Shown: positions 9,166-21,243, counted from the first letter of the stretch. The stretch is 55,000 nucleotides of DNA from Symbiodinium natans (GCA_905221605.1 CAJNDS010000213.1:1-55000), one strand, 5' to 3'. The notes: generated from the sequence alone by a model not told the origin. Program-made: numbers and translations.

Positions 9166-9318
9166 CTTTCGAGCTTCTTGGGGTTTAGGGTTCAGGGTTG
9201 ATATCCTTTTCTAGGGCTTTGCGGCTTATTTGGGATATTCGGGCCAGTGCATCCAGAGCTCGTAGCATGCCATGCCCGGAGCAGAATATGATCTCTTCGG
9301 CTCCCTCAGCCCTAAGCC

Positions 9319-9415
9319 CCTAGGGTTTAGGGTTCAGGGTTCAGGGTTTAGGGTTTAGGGTTCAGGGTTCAGGGTTTAGGGTTCAGGGTTTAGGGTTTAG
9401 GGTTTAGGGTTTAGG
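9319..9415 (+). repeat. TTTAGGG/TTCAGGG array
   Basis: About 13 units of two alternating variants. Confidence 0.9.
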
Positions 9416-9743
9416 CCAGACCCCCCGTGAAGCTTTGTTGCTTCAGCCCGCCTATTTGGCGTTCAGCAACTGTCGACTAAAGCTCGTTTTGAGCCTCTAC
9501 GTTTGCTCTGCTGCGCGGGCGTCGCAGCAAAGGCAGCGAACTCACGCAGGGTCTATGTACACAGGACTGATGAATGCTGACGGCACGTGACCGAATCTCA
9601 AACATCCCTACATAGCCCCCCAAAGGGAGAGCACCAACAAGAACCCTAAACCCTATAAACCCAAAACCACAAAACCCCAAACCCTACAAACCCTCAACCC
9701 TATAGACTCACCTTCGCGCGCTCCATGGAGGCCGAGGCCTGAC

Positions 9744-9799
9744 CTCCTCCTTCGAGTTGCGCCACTCCCGGCGCAGCCGCGCCAGGTCCGGGCACTTCT
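9744..9799 (-). CDS. Exon-like block, unknown gene
   Basis: An 18-codon minus-strand reading (KCPDLARLRREWRNSKEE) uses almost only G/C-ending codons. It starts after the acceptor GCGCCACCAG and ends at the donor GTCAGG. Telomere arrays flank it at about 9641-9700 and 9822-9990. Other frames are also open over this short span, so the call rests on codon bias and splice signals. Confidence 0.3.
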
Positions 9800-9821
9800 C
9801 TGGTGGCGCCGTGTACCTAGG

Positions 9822-9990
9822 GGTTTAGGGCTTAGGGTTTAGGGTTTGGGGTTTAGGGTTTAGGGTTTAGGGTTTATTAATTAGGGTTTAGGGTTTAGGG
9901 TTTAGGGTTTAGGGTTTAGGGTTTAGGGTTTGGGGTTTAGGGTTTAGGGGTTTAGGGGTTTAGGGGTTGAGGGGTTTAGGGGTTTAAGTA
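9822..9990 (+). repeat. TTTAGGG then TTTAGGGG array
   Basis: 7-nt units switch to 8-nt TTTAGGGG units at about 9945. Confidence 0.92.
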
Positions 9991-10149
9991 CCCTTAAGCA
10001 TGTAAAATGTGACCCAAATATGACAGAGGTACGGGCGCCGGAGCTCCGCTTCTAAGGTGTGGGCGTGGCCCTGCTGGTAGGCACCTGGGTGCTGGCGGTC
10101 GGAAGAATAACTACAGCAGTCGCATTCCCTTCTGGTGCCTGTACTAGAG

Positions 10150-10264
10150 TTTGACTATAATTACCCCCCAAAACCCAACCCTAACTATTAAGGCCCCTAT
10201 ATATATATATATAAATATTTACTAACCCCCAAAACCCAATTCTAATTATTAAGGCCCCTAGATA
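10150..10264. repeat. Tandem duplication of a short block
   Basis: Two copies of ACCCCCAAAACCCAAYYCTA followed by ATTAAGGCCCCTA, separated by a TA run. Confidence 0.7.
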
Positions 10265-10513
10265 TTCGGGTCTGTAGAGTCGCTAGGGTCGCTGGGGTCT
10301 ATCGGGTCTACCAAGTCCGTGGGGTTTTTCCTGGCTGAGAATGTCATCCGCAATTGAGGCAGGCAAAAGCCTTTAAGTCCTCTAGAAACAGGTTCCAAAC
10401 ACCTCAAAGCTCCAAGAACAGAAGGGGGCACTTTGGAGGTTCATGGTGCTTATTAACCAACTATCGTTGTACTTCGAACTGTATTTATACCCATATGGGG
10501 GCACTTAAGGGGA

Positions 10514-10606
10514 CCCCTAAACCCTAAACCCTAAACCCTAAACCCTGAACCCTGAACCCTGAACCCTGAACCCTAAACCCTAAACCCTAAACCCTAAACC
10601 CTAAAG
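10514..10606 (-). repeat. CCCTAAA/CCCTGAA array
   Basis: About 13 units with a block of CCCTGAA inside. Confidence 0.93.
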
Positions 10607-10793
10607 TACAGTTCTAGTTGGTTCATAAGTACCCATGAACCTCCAGGGCCCAGGACATGCGAGGTCGGCACTGAGACTGGCCGAGGTGACGTCGTTTCGG
10701 CTGCGGCTGCTGCGGCTGCCATCTGGGCTTAGGGTTTAGGGTTTAGGGTTTAGGGTTTAGGGTTTAGGGTTTAGGGTTTAGGGTTCAGGGTAG

Positions 10794-10919
10794 ATGGGCC
10801 ATGCCACAAGAAGGAGATCCGAGCCAGGATTCCAGGAGTAGTTGCATCTGACGCCCGGAACGGAAGATGCACCTATGCCACTACACCTGCTGGACGCATT
10901 CTGTTCCGAACCACTCCTG
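10794..10919 (+). CDS. Exon-like block between two telomeric arrays
   Basis: A 41-codon block starts after GGGTTCAGGGTAG, the end of the array 10730-10790. It ends CCT G|GTCCAAC, just before another TTTAGGG array (10930-10962). The plus reading begins GPCHKKEIRARIPGVVAS. One minus-strand frame is open as well, so strand is uncertain. Confidence 0.28.
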
Positions 10920-12039
10920 GTCCAACTTTGGTTTGGGGTTTAGGGTTTAGGGTTTAAGGTTGTGAAACCACACACACGCATCTCTTCAGAGAAAGAGCTC
11001 CGGATTGAATTGATGCGAAGCTGAATGTAGCTCCAGAGTCCCCCCCCCCCCCCCCCCTAAGCAAGGGGCCAACTCTGAGGCGCAGGCTGGCGCTGAGTGG
11101 ACGGGACGGCTTACAGGCCTCATGTAGGAGTCTGGGAATCCAAAGCCCCGTCAACCCTAACCCAACACGAACCACAGGAAGAGCGGGGAAAGCTGAATGA
11201 AACCTAAAACCTCAACCCTAAACCCTGAACAAAACCTAAACCCACCATCATGGGGGGCAGGGAACACACAAAACTTTAACTAAGCCTACATGACTCTAAA
11301 CCCTTTATTTAAACCTTAAAACCTACAAAGTGAACTCACAATGAACCACTGACCATGAACCAAACAAAAGGAGGGGGGCAATTGGGGGGGGGGGGGAGCC
11401 CTAAACCACCATGAACCAAGTATGTGTGTGTGTAAACTTCGATGCAGCCCTTAGGATGGTGCTTCCTCAGGTTAAGAGCTTTGGCTTTGTGGTGGTCGCT
11501 TCCGCACATTCACAGAACTCACAGAACATGCGCTCCTAGGGTGGTGGGGCGGGTGCCGGTGTGAGGTTGTTCGGGTTGGCGCATGGAGGGTGTCGTTCTT
11601 TCGTATTTTGTGCACCATTTCCGATGTTTCATGTCCTCTCGCCTTGGCTGCACTGCGGCTCTGCCGTACCTCCGGGCGCCCGAGCGCCTGCTGCGCCCAG
11701 AGTGGCTTGGGTGCGCTTGCTGGCGCTGCGGGCGGGGGTGCGGAGACGGTCCTGTAGGGTTAACCCTAAACCCTAAACCCTAAACCCTAAACCCTAAACC
11801 CTAAACCCTAAACCCTACAAGACGCCGTGCAGTCTTCGGGTGATCATCTCGCGCAGGGCATTGCTGCACGCTCGTCGACTTGCTGGGTATGGAACCAGCC
11901 CCCTTAGGGGTTTAGGGTTAGGGTTTAAGGCTTGGTGAGGACGGCGGTTTCCTGCTAGTTCTTCGCCTCGGTCGAGGTCTGGGCCATGTAATGTTCCCAC
12001 GCTGCGGAGCATTCGCCAAGAGTCTGACACCCAGAGAGT

Positions 12040-12137
12040 CAAAAAACCCCTTAATTAAGCAACATTCCTTAAACCATATAGGGATTAGTATGATTTAAGG
12101 AATATTCTTTACTTAAGGGGTATTGGGCTCTTTGGGC
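12040..12137. repeat. MITE-like palindrome, family C, second copy
   Basis: Same TTAATTAAGCAACATTCCTT and TTTAAGGAATATT arms and the same right end (GGTATTGGGCTCTTTGGGCA) as 7931-8040; the outer left arm is lost. Confidence 0.75.
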
Positions 12138-12377
12138 ATGGCATGAAGCAGCCTAAATCCTAAACACCAAAAGAACTTCGCGGCCCCCTCATACCTGAAA
12201 CCCCCTAATTAAGCCCCACAAAACTCAACCAAAACCAATCAAACCTTAAAACCCCCAGGCTCTAAACCCTAAACCCCTAAACCCCAAACCTTAAACCCAA
12301 GCCCCAAACCCTAAACGCTAAACTCCTGAGGGCCCGGCCCCGCTGAGGGTGCTCCTCGGCTTGGGGGCTTTATACCT

Positions 12378-12475
12378 ACTCGTCCCAAAAGTTGGAACAT
12401 CCTTACCCCCCATACCCCAAAAGGTATACTAAATAGGCTCTACTCATCCTTTCAACCGTGTTCCAACTTTACGAT
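12378..12475. repeat. MITE-like inverted repeat, family E
   Basis: AAAGTTGGAACAT near the left end pairs with GTGTTCCAACTTT near the right. Confidence 0.5.
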
Positions 12476-13303
12476 GTTTACTATAGGAGGACCCGAAGGT
12501 CGACAAACGCTGACTTCTCGAAATTGTGGCGCCTGTTTGGGGGTCCTTACTATAAGCCCGGCCCCTCTTATTTTAGGGCACCCAAGAAGGGGCCCTAATT
12601 TAGAGAGCTCACCATGTCTAATTAAACCTTCATGGGGGGTCGTGGGCTATTCAAGACCTTAGGATGTCGGATATAGGCCTTCGATTTAGGATTTCGGACT
12701 CAGGGCTTCGGTTCAGGATTTGAGGCGCAGAACGTAGGATTCAGGATCTGATTCTGGGATTTCAGATTTATAGGGTTCAGGGACCTCCAAAAACCTCTGA
12801 AGGGAAGCAGGGCCAAGGCCCTGCAAGGGCCTGGGAGGACTCCAAGACCTCCATCACGGGTGCAGAACTCGGAACCCTGGCAAAAATCATAATTCTTGCT
12901 GTTTTTAAGGAATTAAAGTACCACAAAAGTTAAAAATGTTCCCAAGTATCCCTAAGATAAAGGGTGGCCGAAGATCTCAGAAAAAGGCGGCTGACTCTCG
13001 TAGCTAGGGTGGCCCTTAAAACCCTCTGTACAAGAATTCCTGAGCGTTTTCTTCCTCTTCATGCCAATAAGCGAGGATAGAACATGTCCCAAGAGCCTGA
13101 GGATTGGGGTTTAGGGTTTAGGGTTTAGGGTTTAGGGTTTAGGGTTTAGGGTTTAGGGTTTAGGGTTTAGGGTTTAGGGTTTAGGGTTCAGCCTGCCTAG
13201 GTAGGATTTGGCCGGAAATCTTGGTGGCAGAAATGGCCCTACATTTTTTTCAGACTTCGCGGCGGAAAGAGCCTCGACTTCCCAACCACCTCCATGAAAC
13301 GCT

Positions 13304-13494
13304 TGGGTTTAGGGTTTAGGGTTTAGGGTTTAGGTTTAGGGTTTAGGGTTTAGGGTTTAGGGTTTAGGGTTTAGGGTTTAGGGTTTAGGGTTTAGGGTTT
13401 AGGGTTTAGGGTTAGGGTTTAGGGTTTAGGGTTTAGGGTTTAGGGTTTAGGGTTTAGGGTTTAGGGTTTAGGGTTTAGGGTTTAGGGTTTAGGG
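13304..13494 (+). repeat. TTTAGGG array
   Basis: About 27 units with two shortened ones. Confidence 0.95.
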
Positions 13495-13587
13495 CTTCCA
13501 TGACCTTCAAGCCCAAGGGGCAGCTGCTGGGGCAGCGCAATGCTCATCGTTGTGGCGGCACACCTCAGGTGTGGAACAGATTGCCCC

Positions 13588-13672
13588 TACTTAGGGTTTA
13601 GGGTTGAGCCCTAAACCCTAAACCCTAAACCCTAAACCCTAAACCCTAAACCCTAAACCCTAAACCCTGAAC
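13588..13672. repeat. Head-to-head TTTAGGG/CCCTAAA junction
   Basis: Two TTTAGGG units, then GAG, then about nine CCCTAAA units: the orientation seen at telomere-telomere fusions. Confidence 0.85.
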
Positions 13673-14102
13673 CCGAAATAAGCATAAACCAGAGTTACCC
13701 TAAAATTCCCACATCAACCCAAGGTCCCGACGCCACGCGAGCTGGAGACGCAAAGGCAGCAGTGCTCGGCTCGCGCTGTGACTCCTGGCCATGTGCAAGG
13801 AGGGTTTGGGGTTTAGGGTTTAGGGTTTAGGGTTTAGGGTTTAGGGTTGAGGGTTTAGGGTTTAGGGCTAGCTGACTAGGCCTTGGCCTTGTACTCAAAG
13901 GTTCACGAAGGGAAGTTATAAGTAGGGTTATAAGTACACCAACTAAGGTTCTAACCTTGGTTACGAACCCTACTTCTGAACCCCCAAGTCGCCCCCCTCA
14001 ACCCGAAACCCCAAACCAAAACCCTAAACCCTAAACCCTAAACCCTAAACCCTAAAACCCTTCCACTACAATGGCATGTCAGCTTTGGCGTTTGGGATTT
14101 AC

Positions 14103-14658
14103 GGTTTCTCGCAGGTGCAGTGTAGCTTCTGGGAGTGGGGCTGTCGGGGCTCATGGTCTTGGGAGAACTCGCGTTTTGGTTTTTAGGGTTTAGGGTTTGG
14201 GGTTTAGGGTTTAGGGTTTGGGATGATGGCCTTGCAGTAGCTTCAGGAATATGGGGGGATCATAGGCGCAGGCGAAACAAGAGAGCATATTGTTCAGCTC
14301 TCCGGCTACTGAGGGTTTGTGTCGAGCCCAACTACACTGTTCCCAGGTTTAGGATTTAGGGTCTAGGGTTTGGGGTTAGGCTGCTGGTTTTGTTGGCATG
14401 CTTGGGTCCTGAATTTCATGTTATCCCACTCCCGCCTGCTTCCGGCTCGCATCACGGTCCCCGTCGCTTTCATCCGCAGTATCTCCGTCACCTGGGAACC
14501 CAGCATCTGCACATATCCCTAAACCCTAAACCCTAAACGCTAAACCCTAAACCCTAACCCTAAACCCTAGAAACCCTGAGAGAAAGCATGGTGCAGTTGC
14601 CTGCGCGCAGCCCGCATAAGACTGTCAGCTGTTCTTCGCCACGGACGGTGTCCAAAAC
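14103..14658 (-). CDS. Four chained exons separated by telomere-repeat introns, unknown product
   Basis: Exons in transcript order: 14658-14575 (28 codons, begins VLDTVRGEEQLTVLCG), 14506-14402 (35 codons, VTEILRMKATGTV then REWDNMKF), 14336-14231 (35 codons plus 1 nt, GELNNMLSCFACAYDPP), 14157-14103 (17 codons plus phase nucleotides). Phases 0-0-1-2 are consistent. The first exon is bounded by TTTAG| and |GTTTCTAGGG, both part of telomere-like repeat. The intron 14507-14574 is 68 nt of TTTAGGG units ending ATGTGCAG. The other donors are GC (after the second and third exons) and GTAAAT (after the fourth). The gene extends both ways: an exon-like block at about 13718-13783 on the same strand follows the acceptor CATGGCCAG. 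Family not recognised. Confidence 0.55.
14507..14574 (-). repeat. Telomere-repeat intron (68 nt)
   Basis: In the minus sense it starts GTTTCTAGGG, runs through TTTAGGG units and ends GATATGTGCAG. Both neighbouring exons are phase 0. Confidence 0.65.
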
Positions 14659-16454
14659 CTAAACCCTAAACCCTAAACCCCCAGTTGTCCTACAAACGCC
14701 TGAAGCCCTAAGCACCCTAGCCCCACGTACACCCCTAAAGCTGTTGCACCACCTTATATGACAATTTCTCTAAAGGCCGGTCCCCTTTTGGGGTCCTCAG
14801 GGTACCCAAAAAGGGACAATCATCTAGAGAACAACCTCAGTTTCCTGACATTGCCGTGAGCCATCTTCGAGACCTGTAGGCCCTCACAGGGGGGGGGGGG
14901 GGGGGGGGGGAAGGTGGGGTGGGTCATTTCAATGGACCTTGAGGTTGGCTAACCCTAAACCCTAAACCCTAAACCCTAAACCCTAAACCCTAAACCCTAA
15001 ACCCTAAACCCCTGGTCGACCTAGGGTCCATCTAAGTACTGGCTTTAGAGGCTTGCAGTGGGGGATTTCGCCTCTCAGGGGAACTTGGGGGCCCCAGGCT
15101 CGGAGAGAAGCCCTGAACAGTTGAAAGCCTGAAAACCCCTCCAGCCCAAAAGCCGTACACTAAAAAACCCACCCTAAACCCTAAACCCTAAACCCCAAAC
15201 CCTAAACCCTAAACCCTAACCCTAAACCCTAAACCCTAAACCCTAAACCCTAAACCCTAAACCCTAGATCGAGCCGCTGTCCGACGTCATTGGCTGTGAT
15301 GAGCTTGGGAAGGATGCCTCCAGGGGGGCCGAATTCTAGGGTTAGGGTTTAGGGTTTAGGGTTTAGGGTTTAGGGTTTCGGGTTTAGGGTTCAGGTCTAG
15401 AGTTGATTCGGGTTCATAGGGTTTATGGGGCTTAGAGGATTTTATGGGTCTTTTTGGGATGGGTTTTTTGGGTTCAGCGTTTCGGGAGCTGAAACGAAGG
15501 GAAATGTGCACAGTTAATACTGCAAGGGGCCGCCAATGTGCATGCACTCCTTACGTTGTGAGGTGCCGGTACCCTAAACCCTAAACCCTAAACCCCAAAC
15601 CCTAAACCCTAAACCCTAAACCCTAAACCGTAAACCGTGGGTGTACGGGTATGTGCACTTTGATGGTTGCAAGTGCCTGAGGGATCAGGTCTGAGGGCTC
15701 TGCAACATTCCGCGGCTCGGGTAACGTAGCCGACAAAGATTCCGGAAAAACCGGGCATGCCTAAACCCAAAACCCTAAACCCTAAACACTAAACCCTAAA
15801 CCCTGAACCCTAAACCCTAAACCCTAAACGCTAACACCCTAACCCAAAGCCCTAAACCCTAAACCCTTTGGGACCTTGACCCTTTGTTTAAGGTTGGGAT
15901 CCTAGCATAGCTCTCGGATGGAGAGCGCGCGTAAGTGTTATGTTGGCAGCTTAGGATGGACAGCTACATAGGGGATGTCTAATATATTAAGGGTTTTAAG
16001 GGTTTTCAGGGTCCAGGGTTGTAAGGGTTCAGGGTTTAGGATTTAGGGTTTACAGGGTTCAGGGTTCAGGGAATAATTACGAATAGTCTTCCCTTTTGGC
16101 GCCGTGATAATTCTGCCACAAACCCTCAACCCTAAGCCCTAAACCCTGAACCCTAAACCCTCTATTCTAACTCTTAAGGCCCCAAACTTCTACGTGTTCG
16201 TTGAAGCTGCGGCGCCATTGAGAGCTCAACCTCCCGAGGCCATCAACCCTACATGCCCTAAAGCCAAAGAAGCTAAGTTAGGGTTTAGGGTTTAGGGTTT
16301 AGGGTTTAGGGTTTAGGGTTTAGGGTTTAGGGTTTAGGGTTTAGGGTTTAGGGTTTAGGGTTTAGGGTTTAGGGTTTGGGGTTTAGGGTTTAGGGCTAGT
16401 GCCCGCAAGCCCCAAAAAACACTCCATCGCCTCGTTGGTATTCGTTCTTCTCAG
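14659..16454. other. Mosaic stretch without a resolved gene
   Basis: Arrays: 14950-15012 (-), 15170-15268 (-), 15339-15400 (+), 15570-15640 (-), 15760-15868 (-), 16020-16075 (+), 16279-16395 (+). Poly-G lies at 14891-14910. Blocks between them are exon-sized but were not chained. Confidence 0.5.
16279..16395 (+). repeat. TTTAGGG array
   Basis: About 16 units, one TTTGGGG; it lies 60 bp before the exon at 16455. Confidence 0.95.
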
Positions 16455-16668
16455 GCCGAAAGAAACGGAGTTGCTCGTTGTTTGGGTCACCTGCTTCAAG
16501 ATGCGGGGTTCAGGGTTTAGGGTTTCGTGACGGTGTTCCATGCCCTAACTATGTGGTCGAGTGTTTGGTGTACGCGGAATACCAGTGCCACGGGGTCCCT
16601 GGAATTCTGCAGATTGAAGACAAGCCAGCCAGGATGTTGGCGGCGAAATTCTTCGGAGGCTTGAAACC
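16455..16668 (+). CDS. Two chained exons, unknown product
   Basis: Exon 16455-16499 follows a strong acceptor (CGTTCTTCTCAG) and encodes AERNGVARCLGHLLQ; it ends at a GA donor. Exon 16562-16668 follows GTCGAG and encodes CLVYAEYQCHGV then DKPARMLAAKFFGGLK, ending at a GC donor that leads straight into CCCTAAA repeat. The 62-nt intron contains TTCAGGG/TTTAGGG units. The upstream intron holds the array 16279-16395. Phases are consistent (0 to 0, then 2). A continuous reading through the intron is also partly open, so the exact junction is uncertain. Confidence 0.42.
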
Positions 16669-17019
16669 GCCCTAAACCCTAAACCCCAAATACCCAACCC
16701 TAAACCCTAAACCCTAAACCCTAAACCCTAAACCCTAAACCCTAAAACCTCCCACAACCTACTCTGGCCATGAAGCCCGGGCGCCACACGTTGTGTACTC
16801 TCTAAGGTCGCAACCTGTGAGCAACTTGCAGGGGTTAGGGCCTGGGGCTTCCGAATTCAGGGTCACTTCTGGGGTTGTTCTTGTCCCTAAACCCTAAACC
16901 CTAAACCCTAAACCCTAAACCCTAAACCTTAAAGTTGGAAACTCCCGATTCCATGGAAGCAACTGCACGGCGGCAACAAATCGCGGCAACGTGCCTGGAG
17001 TTTTTTGGTAGACCAGTAA

Positions 17020-17515
17020 CCATACTATGATAAGGGCACCCCTTTTTTGGGGAGTTGGTTATTTGTATAAGGGAACCCTTTTTTGGGTTGGTTATTATAT
17101 AAGGGCACCCTTTTTGGGGGCTTGTTAGTTTTTGTTAGGGAACCCATAACCCACAAAAAGGTAAAGGGCGCCTCTGGGCTACGAAGAATGTGTGGATGTT
17201 GCCTCGACTTAGGGTCGGCAGGATTGAGGGTTTAGGGTTTAGGGTTTAGGGTTTAGGGTTTAGGGTTTAGGGCTTAGGGCTTAGGGCTTCGGGCCGCGCA
17301 CCTGCACGAAGCTCTTCCTATAGCTGTCGGCCATCCTGGACAATGTGATGACACTCACAAGGACATGGCCCAAATACATGGGGGCTAAACACACTTGGCG
17401 GCCCAGTATCCATGTTAAAATAACGGGCACCTTTTTTGGGGTTACTTACTTTATCAGGGAACCCAGAACAAAAAAAGGGGGTCAAGGGTACCGCTGGGCT
17501 ACCAAGTCCGTGCCA
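17020..17515. repeat. Short repeat family F, two copies
   Basis: Copies at about 17020-17190 and 17401-17515 share GGGCACC(C)TTTTTTGGGG, TTACTT...AGGGAACCCA and GCTGGGCTACCAAG. The first has an internal re-duplication. A third copy is at 28395-28560. Confidence 0.6.
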
Positions 17516-17548
17516 ACATTTTCGCGCGATGATCTACCCAAAAAAAGT

Positions 17549-17571
17549 CCCCCCCCCCCCCCCCCCCCCCC
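17549..17571 (+). repeat. Poly-C tract
   Basis: About 23 C within the downstream flank of a family F copy. Confidence 0.9.
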
Positions 17572-17715
17572 CACATTACACCTCCAACGCCCAATCCTTC
17601 TACTGCAGGGCCCCTTGCGACCTATCTCTGGCCAGTTCGACTCTACCTTTTTGGGGTAGCCTTGGCGTCAGCTTTTGGCAAGAAAGATCCTCTGTCATGC
17701 CAACATGATCCTGGC

Positions 17716-20700
17716 GTGGTGACAGTCTCAAACAGCTTTTGCAACTGGACGAGGGTAACAGGAAACCTACACTAAGCCATACACTCTACCAGCCCTAGAC
17801 CAAAATTCTGAAAGCAAAACCCACCGAGCCCACCGAGCTGCTTGTTCACGTAGTGCTTGGGGGAGGCAATGGCTTGCCTCGGTGTCCGCAAAGGCCCCAT
17901 CTGCGAAGGAGTTGGGGGAAAGTCGAAGCTCAGCTTGTCGGGAAGCTCTAAACACAGAGTCCCTTCTTGAGTCCCCAATAAAATTTTTTTTGGGGGGAGG
18001 GGGGCGGGGGGGTGGGTCTGGGGCCCTAGAAAGAAAGTTGGATTCTACCTAAACCCTAAACCCCCAAACCCTAAACCCTAAACCCTACTAGGGCTTTATA
18101 AGGCACCCTAGCTGCAACCCCACACCCTAAACATAGCTGCACCTATCTGCTCGCGGCCTGAACCCGAAACCCTAAACCCTAAACCCTCAAGCCCAAACCT
18201 TAAACCCTAAACCCTAAACCCTAAACCCAAGAGCCCAAACCTAAACCCAGATAGACTGAAAAATCGCCCTCCTGCCCCTCGAAACGAGTAAGCCCTGCGC
18301 ATTCGAAGCCTAAGCCATAAACCCTTGGCCTTCTAACCTGGAACTTCTTCTCAAGCCTAAACCCTAAACCCTACACCCTCCTAAGCCCAGAGCCCACCAG
18401 GATCACATGTTCAAGGGAACTTCTAAACCCTGAAAATAGTATTTCTCAACCCTCGAGCTGCCTAAGCCCTCTAAACCTAAACCCGAAACCCGAAACCCTA
18501 AACCCCAAACCCTAAAACCCAAAACCTTAAACCCTAAACCCTAAAACCCTAAAACCCTAAACCTTGAACCCTAAACCCGAAACCCGAAATCCTAAACCCT
18601 GCGCGCGGAGACACTTCAAGGAGTCTAAGGGGATCTTGCCAGAGCCGTCATGGTCCACGACCTTGACCTAGGGTGCTATGGGTGTAGGGTTTAGGGTCTA
18701 GGGTTAGGGTTTAGGGTTTAGGGTTTAGGGTTTAGGGTTTAGGGTTTGGGGTTTGGGGTTTGGGGTTTAGGGTTCAGGGAAGGTACTTGAGAATTTCTAA
18801 GGGTTTAGGATTGTTGGGGGTTTTAGGGGTTTGGGGTTCTAGGGTTGCAAGGTTCAACGACCTTGACCTCAAGGCGGCTAGGTAGGGTGTAGGGTCTTAG
18901 GGGTTGAGGGTTTAGGGTTTTAGGGACGATCCATGCGAGAGGCAGGCAAAGATCTCGAACGGAGACTGAGGACAAATGAATTATGAATTCGCACGTCGTT
19001 TGGTGCGTTGGGATCGTATGTGTCGGTTCCATACTTCAGTGGGATGGACAGTCGGGACATCACATGGAATTGCCTGTTTGACAGGAGCGAAGGGGCTTTT
19101 CATAGGTTAGGGAGTTTAGGGTTTGGGGTGTTAGGGGTTGAGGGTTTAGGGTCTTAGGGGTTTTGGGGTTCTAGGGTGTTAAGGTTCTAGGGTTTTCGCG
19201 TTTTTCGGGAGTTAGACTACATGGCAACCCAAATCTGCTGCTCCAGAGGTGATGCTACATTATTTTCTTTGGGGTGAGGGCGGGGGGACCCGAACCCTCA
19301 ACCCTATGGGTTTAGGGTTTAGGGTTTAGGGTTTAGGGTTTAGGGTTTAGGGTTTAGGGTTTAGGGTTTAGGGTTTAGGGCTGTACCCTGCTTTTTCATA
19401 CTTTCAGATCCTTGCACCAGAAATGCCCTAAACAGAAGCAGCCCCGCGCAACCCCAAGTCCAAAACCATCACCAGGCCTTTGTGACTCTCTTTATCGGGA
19501 ATACCTGTCACATGTTTCGGGCTTTGGGGGGGATACCCTCAACTCTTCACCAAACTAGGCCCCTAAAGCCCTATAACCCTACATTCCTGAATTCTAAAGC
19601 CTAGAGCCCTACAACCAGAAACCCGAACACCAATTCCCCGCACCCCAAAACCCTGATCTCCCAAAAACCCTAGAGCCCGAACACTGATTCCCCGCAACCC
19701 CCCAAAACACCCTAACCCCCAACCCCTAACCCGTAACCCCTAAACACTAAACTCTAAACCCTAGACCCTAAACCCTAAACCCTAAACCCTAAACCCTAGA
19801 CCCTAAACCCTAAACCCTGAACTCTATCCCAAACCCCGAAAACTTCCAAATCCTGACACGCTGAAGCCTGAGATCTCCATGCCCCAGCTTTAGAGTTTGG
19901 GGCTTCAGGGGTTTGGGGTTTTCGGGGTTTAGGGTTTAGGGTTTAGGGGTTGAGGGGTTTAGGGTTTAGGGTTTAGGGTTTAGGGCTTCAGGGGTTTAGG
20001 GTTTCAGGGGCTTAGGGTGTTAGGGATTTAGGTGCTTAGGGCTTTTACCTTAAGAACCTAAAGAGCCTACCTCTTTGTAGGTTCCGAAGAACCTACCAAA
20101 AAAAGTAGGTTCTGGGTTCTCATAAACCTAAACCCTAAACCCTGGACCCTAAACCCTAAACCCTACACCCTTAAGGTAGGGGTTTTCATGCCCGGGCGCC
20201 AGCTCCTCGAAGTGGTCGCTGGGCGCAGCGATCCGCAGGCGTGTCAGAGCATCGATGACTTGCCCTTAGGGCTCTCCACTTGGGGAGGGGGGAAGGGGGG
20301 GGGGGGGGGGGGAGGGTTTTGGGGTTGAGGGGTTCAGGGGTTTAGGGGTTTAGGGGCTTAGGGGTTTAGGGGCTTAGGGGTTTAGGGGTTTAGGGGTTTA
20401 GGGGTTTAGGGGTTTAGGGGTTTAAGGGTTTAGGGGTTTAGGGGCTTAGGGCTTAGGGTTCATTAGGGGTCTCAACTTGGGGAGGGGGGTGGGTGGGGGG
20501 GCCTTGCCCTTATAGGCTATACTCTCCTTAGAACCTTAAGGAAAATGTACGTTTAAGGTTCTCTTGGGTTTCATATAAACAAAAACATCGGCCCTTAGAA
20601 CCCAAGTCTATTAAGTATGATATTCCGTTTTGTCAAGATTCCCTGAGTTCTTATAAACACGAAAATCCGAAGCGGGCTATAGTAGGGTCCATGTACCCCA

Positions 20701-21243
20701 TGGCGTCACTTCTCTAACATATAGAGTACAGAGCCACGGTTTAGGGTTTAGGGTTTAGGGTTTAGGGTTTAGGGTTTAGGGTTTACGGTTTAAGGTACCC
20801 AAAAAGGGGCCATTGTCTCGAGAGCTGACCATGTAGTATAATACTTTGGCCCTCTCAGGAACAGCTTTAGGGCCCAAGTACGTCTTATCGGGGTGGAAGG
20901 ACTCTTAGGGCTTGATTCGTTAGGGTTTAGGGTTTAGGGTTCGGGTTTAGGGTTTACTGTTTAGGGTTTTGGGTCTAGGGTTTAGGGTTTTGGGTCTTGG
21001 GGATTGCTCTCTATCTGCTACTGGTGCCGCTGTGAATGGCTGCTCTCACTGCTTGTACCTCAGCTTTCGATCGCGCATGTTGAAGGTTGAGGCATGGTAC
21101 AAGGAACTGCGCTAGCTCTTTGAACATTAGGGTTTAGGGTTTAGGGTTTAGGGTTTGGGGATATCCGAGTGGTTGCCAGCTCTTCCCTGCAACAAGAGCA
21201 CATGGTGGTTTCCGGAGTTGGGGTAACTTATTGGGCCCCTATT
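17716..21243. other. Mosaic stretch without a resolved gene
   Basis: Telomere-type arrays of many variants, mostly degenerate: 18050-18600 (-), 18686-18780 (+), 19299-19382 (+), 19730-19820 (-), 19925-20045 (+), 20738-20796 (+), 20920-21000 (+), 21128-21160 (+). A small palindrome with CCTACCTCTTTGTAGG lies at 20050-20120. No exon chain was resolved. Confidence 0.5.
20339..20445 (+). repeat. TTTAGGGG (8-mer) array
   Basis: About 13 units, nearly uniform, after a poly-G run. Confidence 0.95.

Larger units (their letters stand above)
9991..14102. other. Mosaic stretch without a resolved gene
   Basis: Exon-sized GC-rich blocks alternate with telomeric arrays (10730-10790 +, 11762-11818 -, 13103-13190 +, 13802-13868 +, 14013-14062 -). 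Several blocks are open on more than one strand and I could not chain them, apart from 10794-10919. Poly-C lies at 11041-11057 and poly-G at 11386-11397. Confidence 0.5.
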
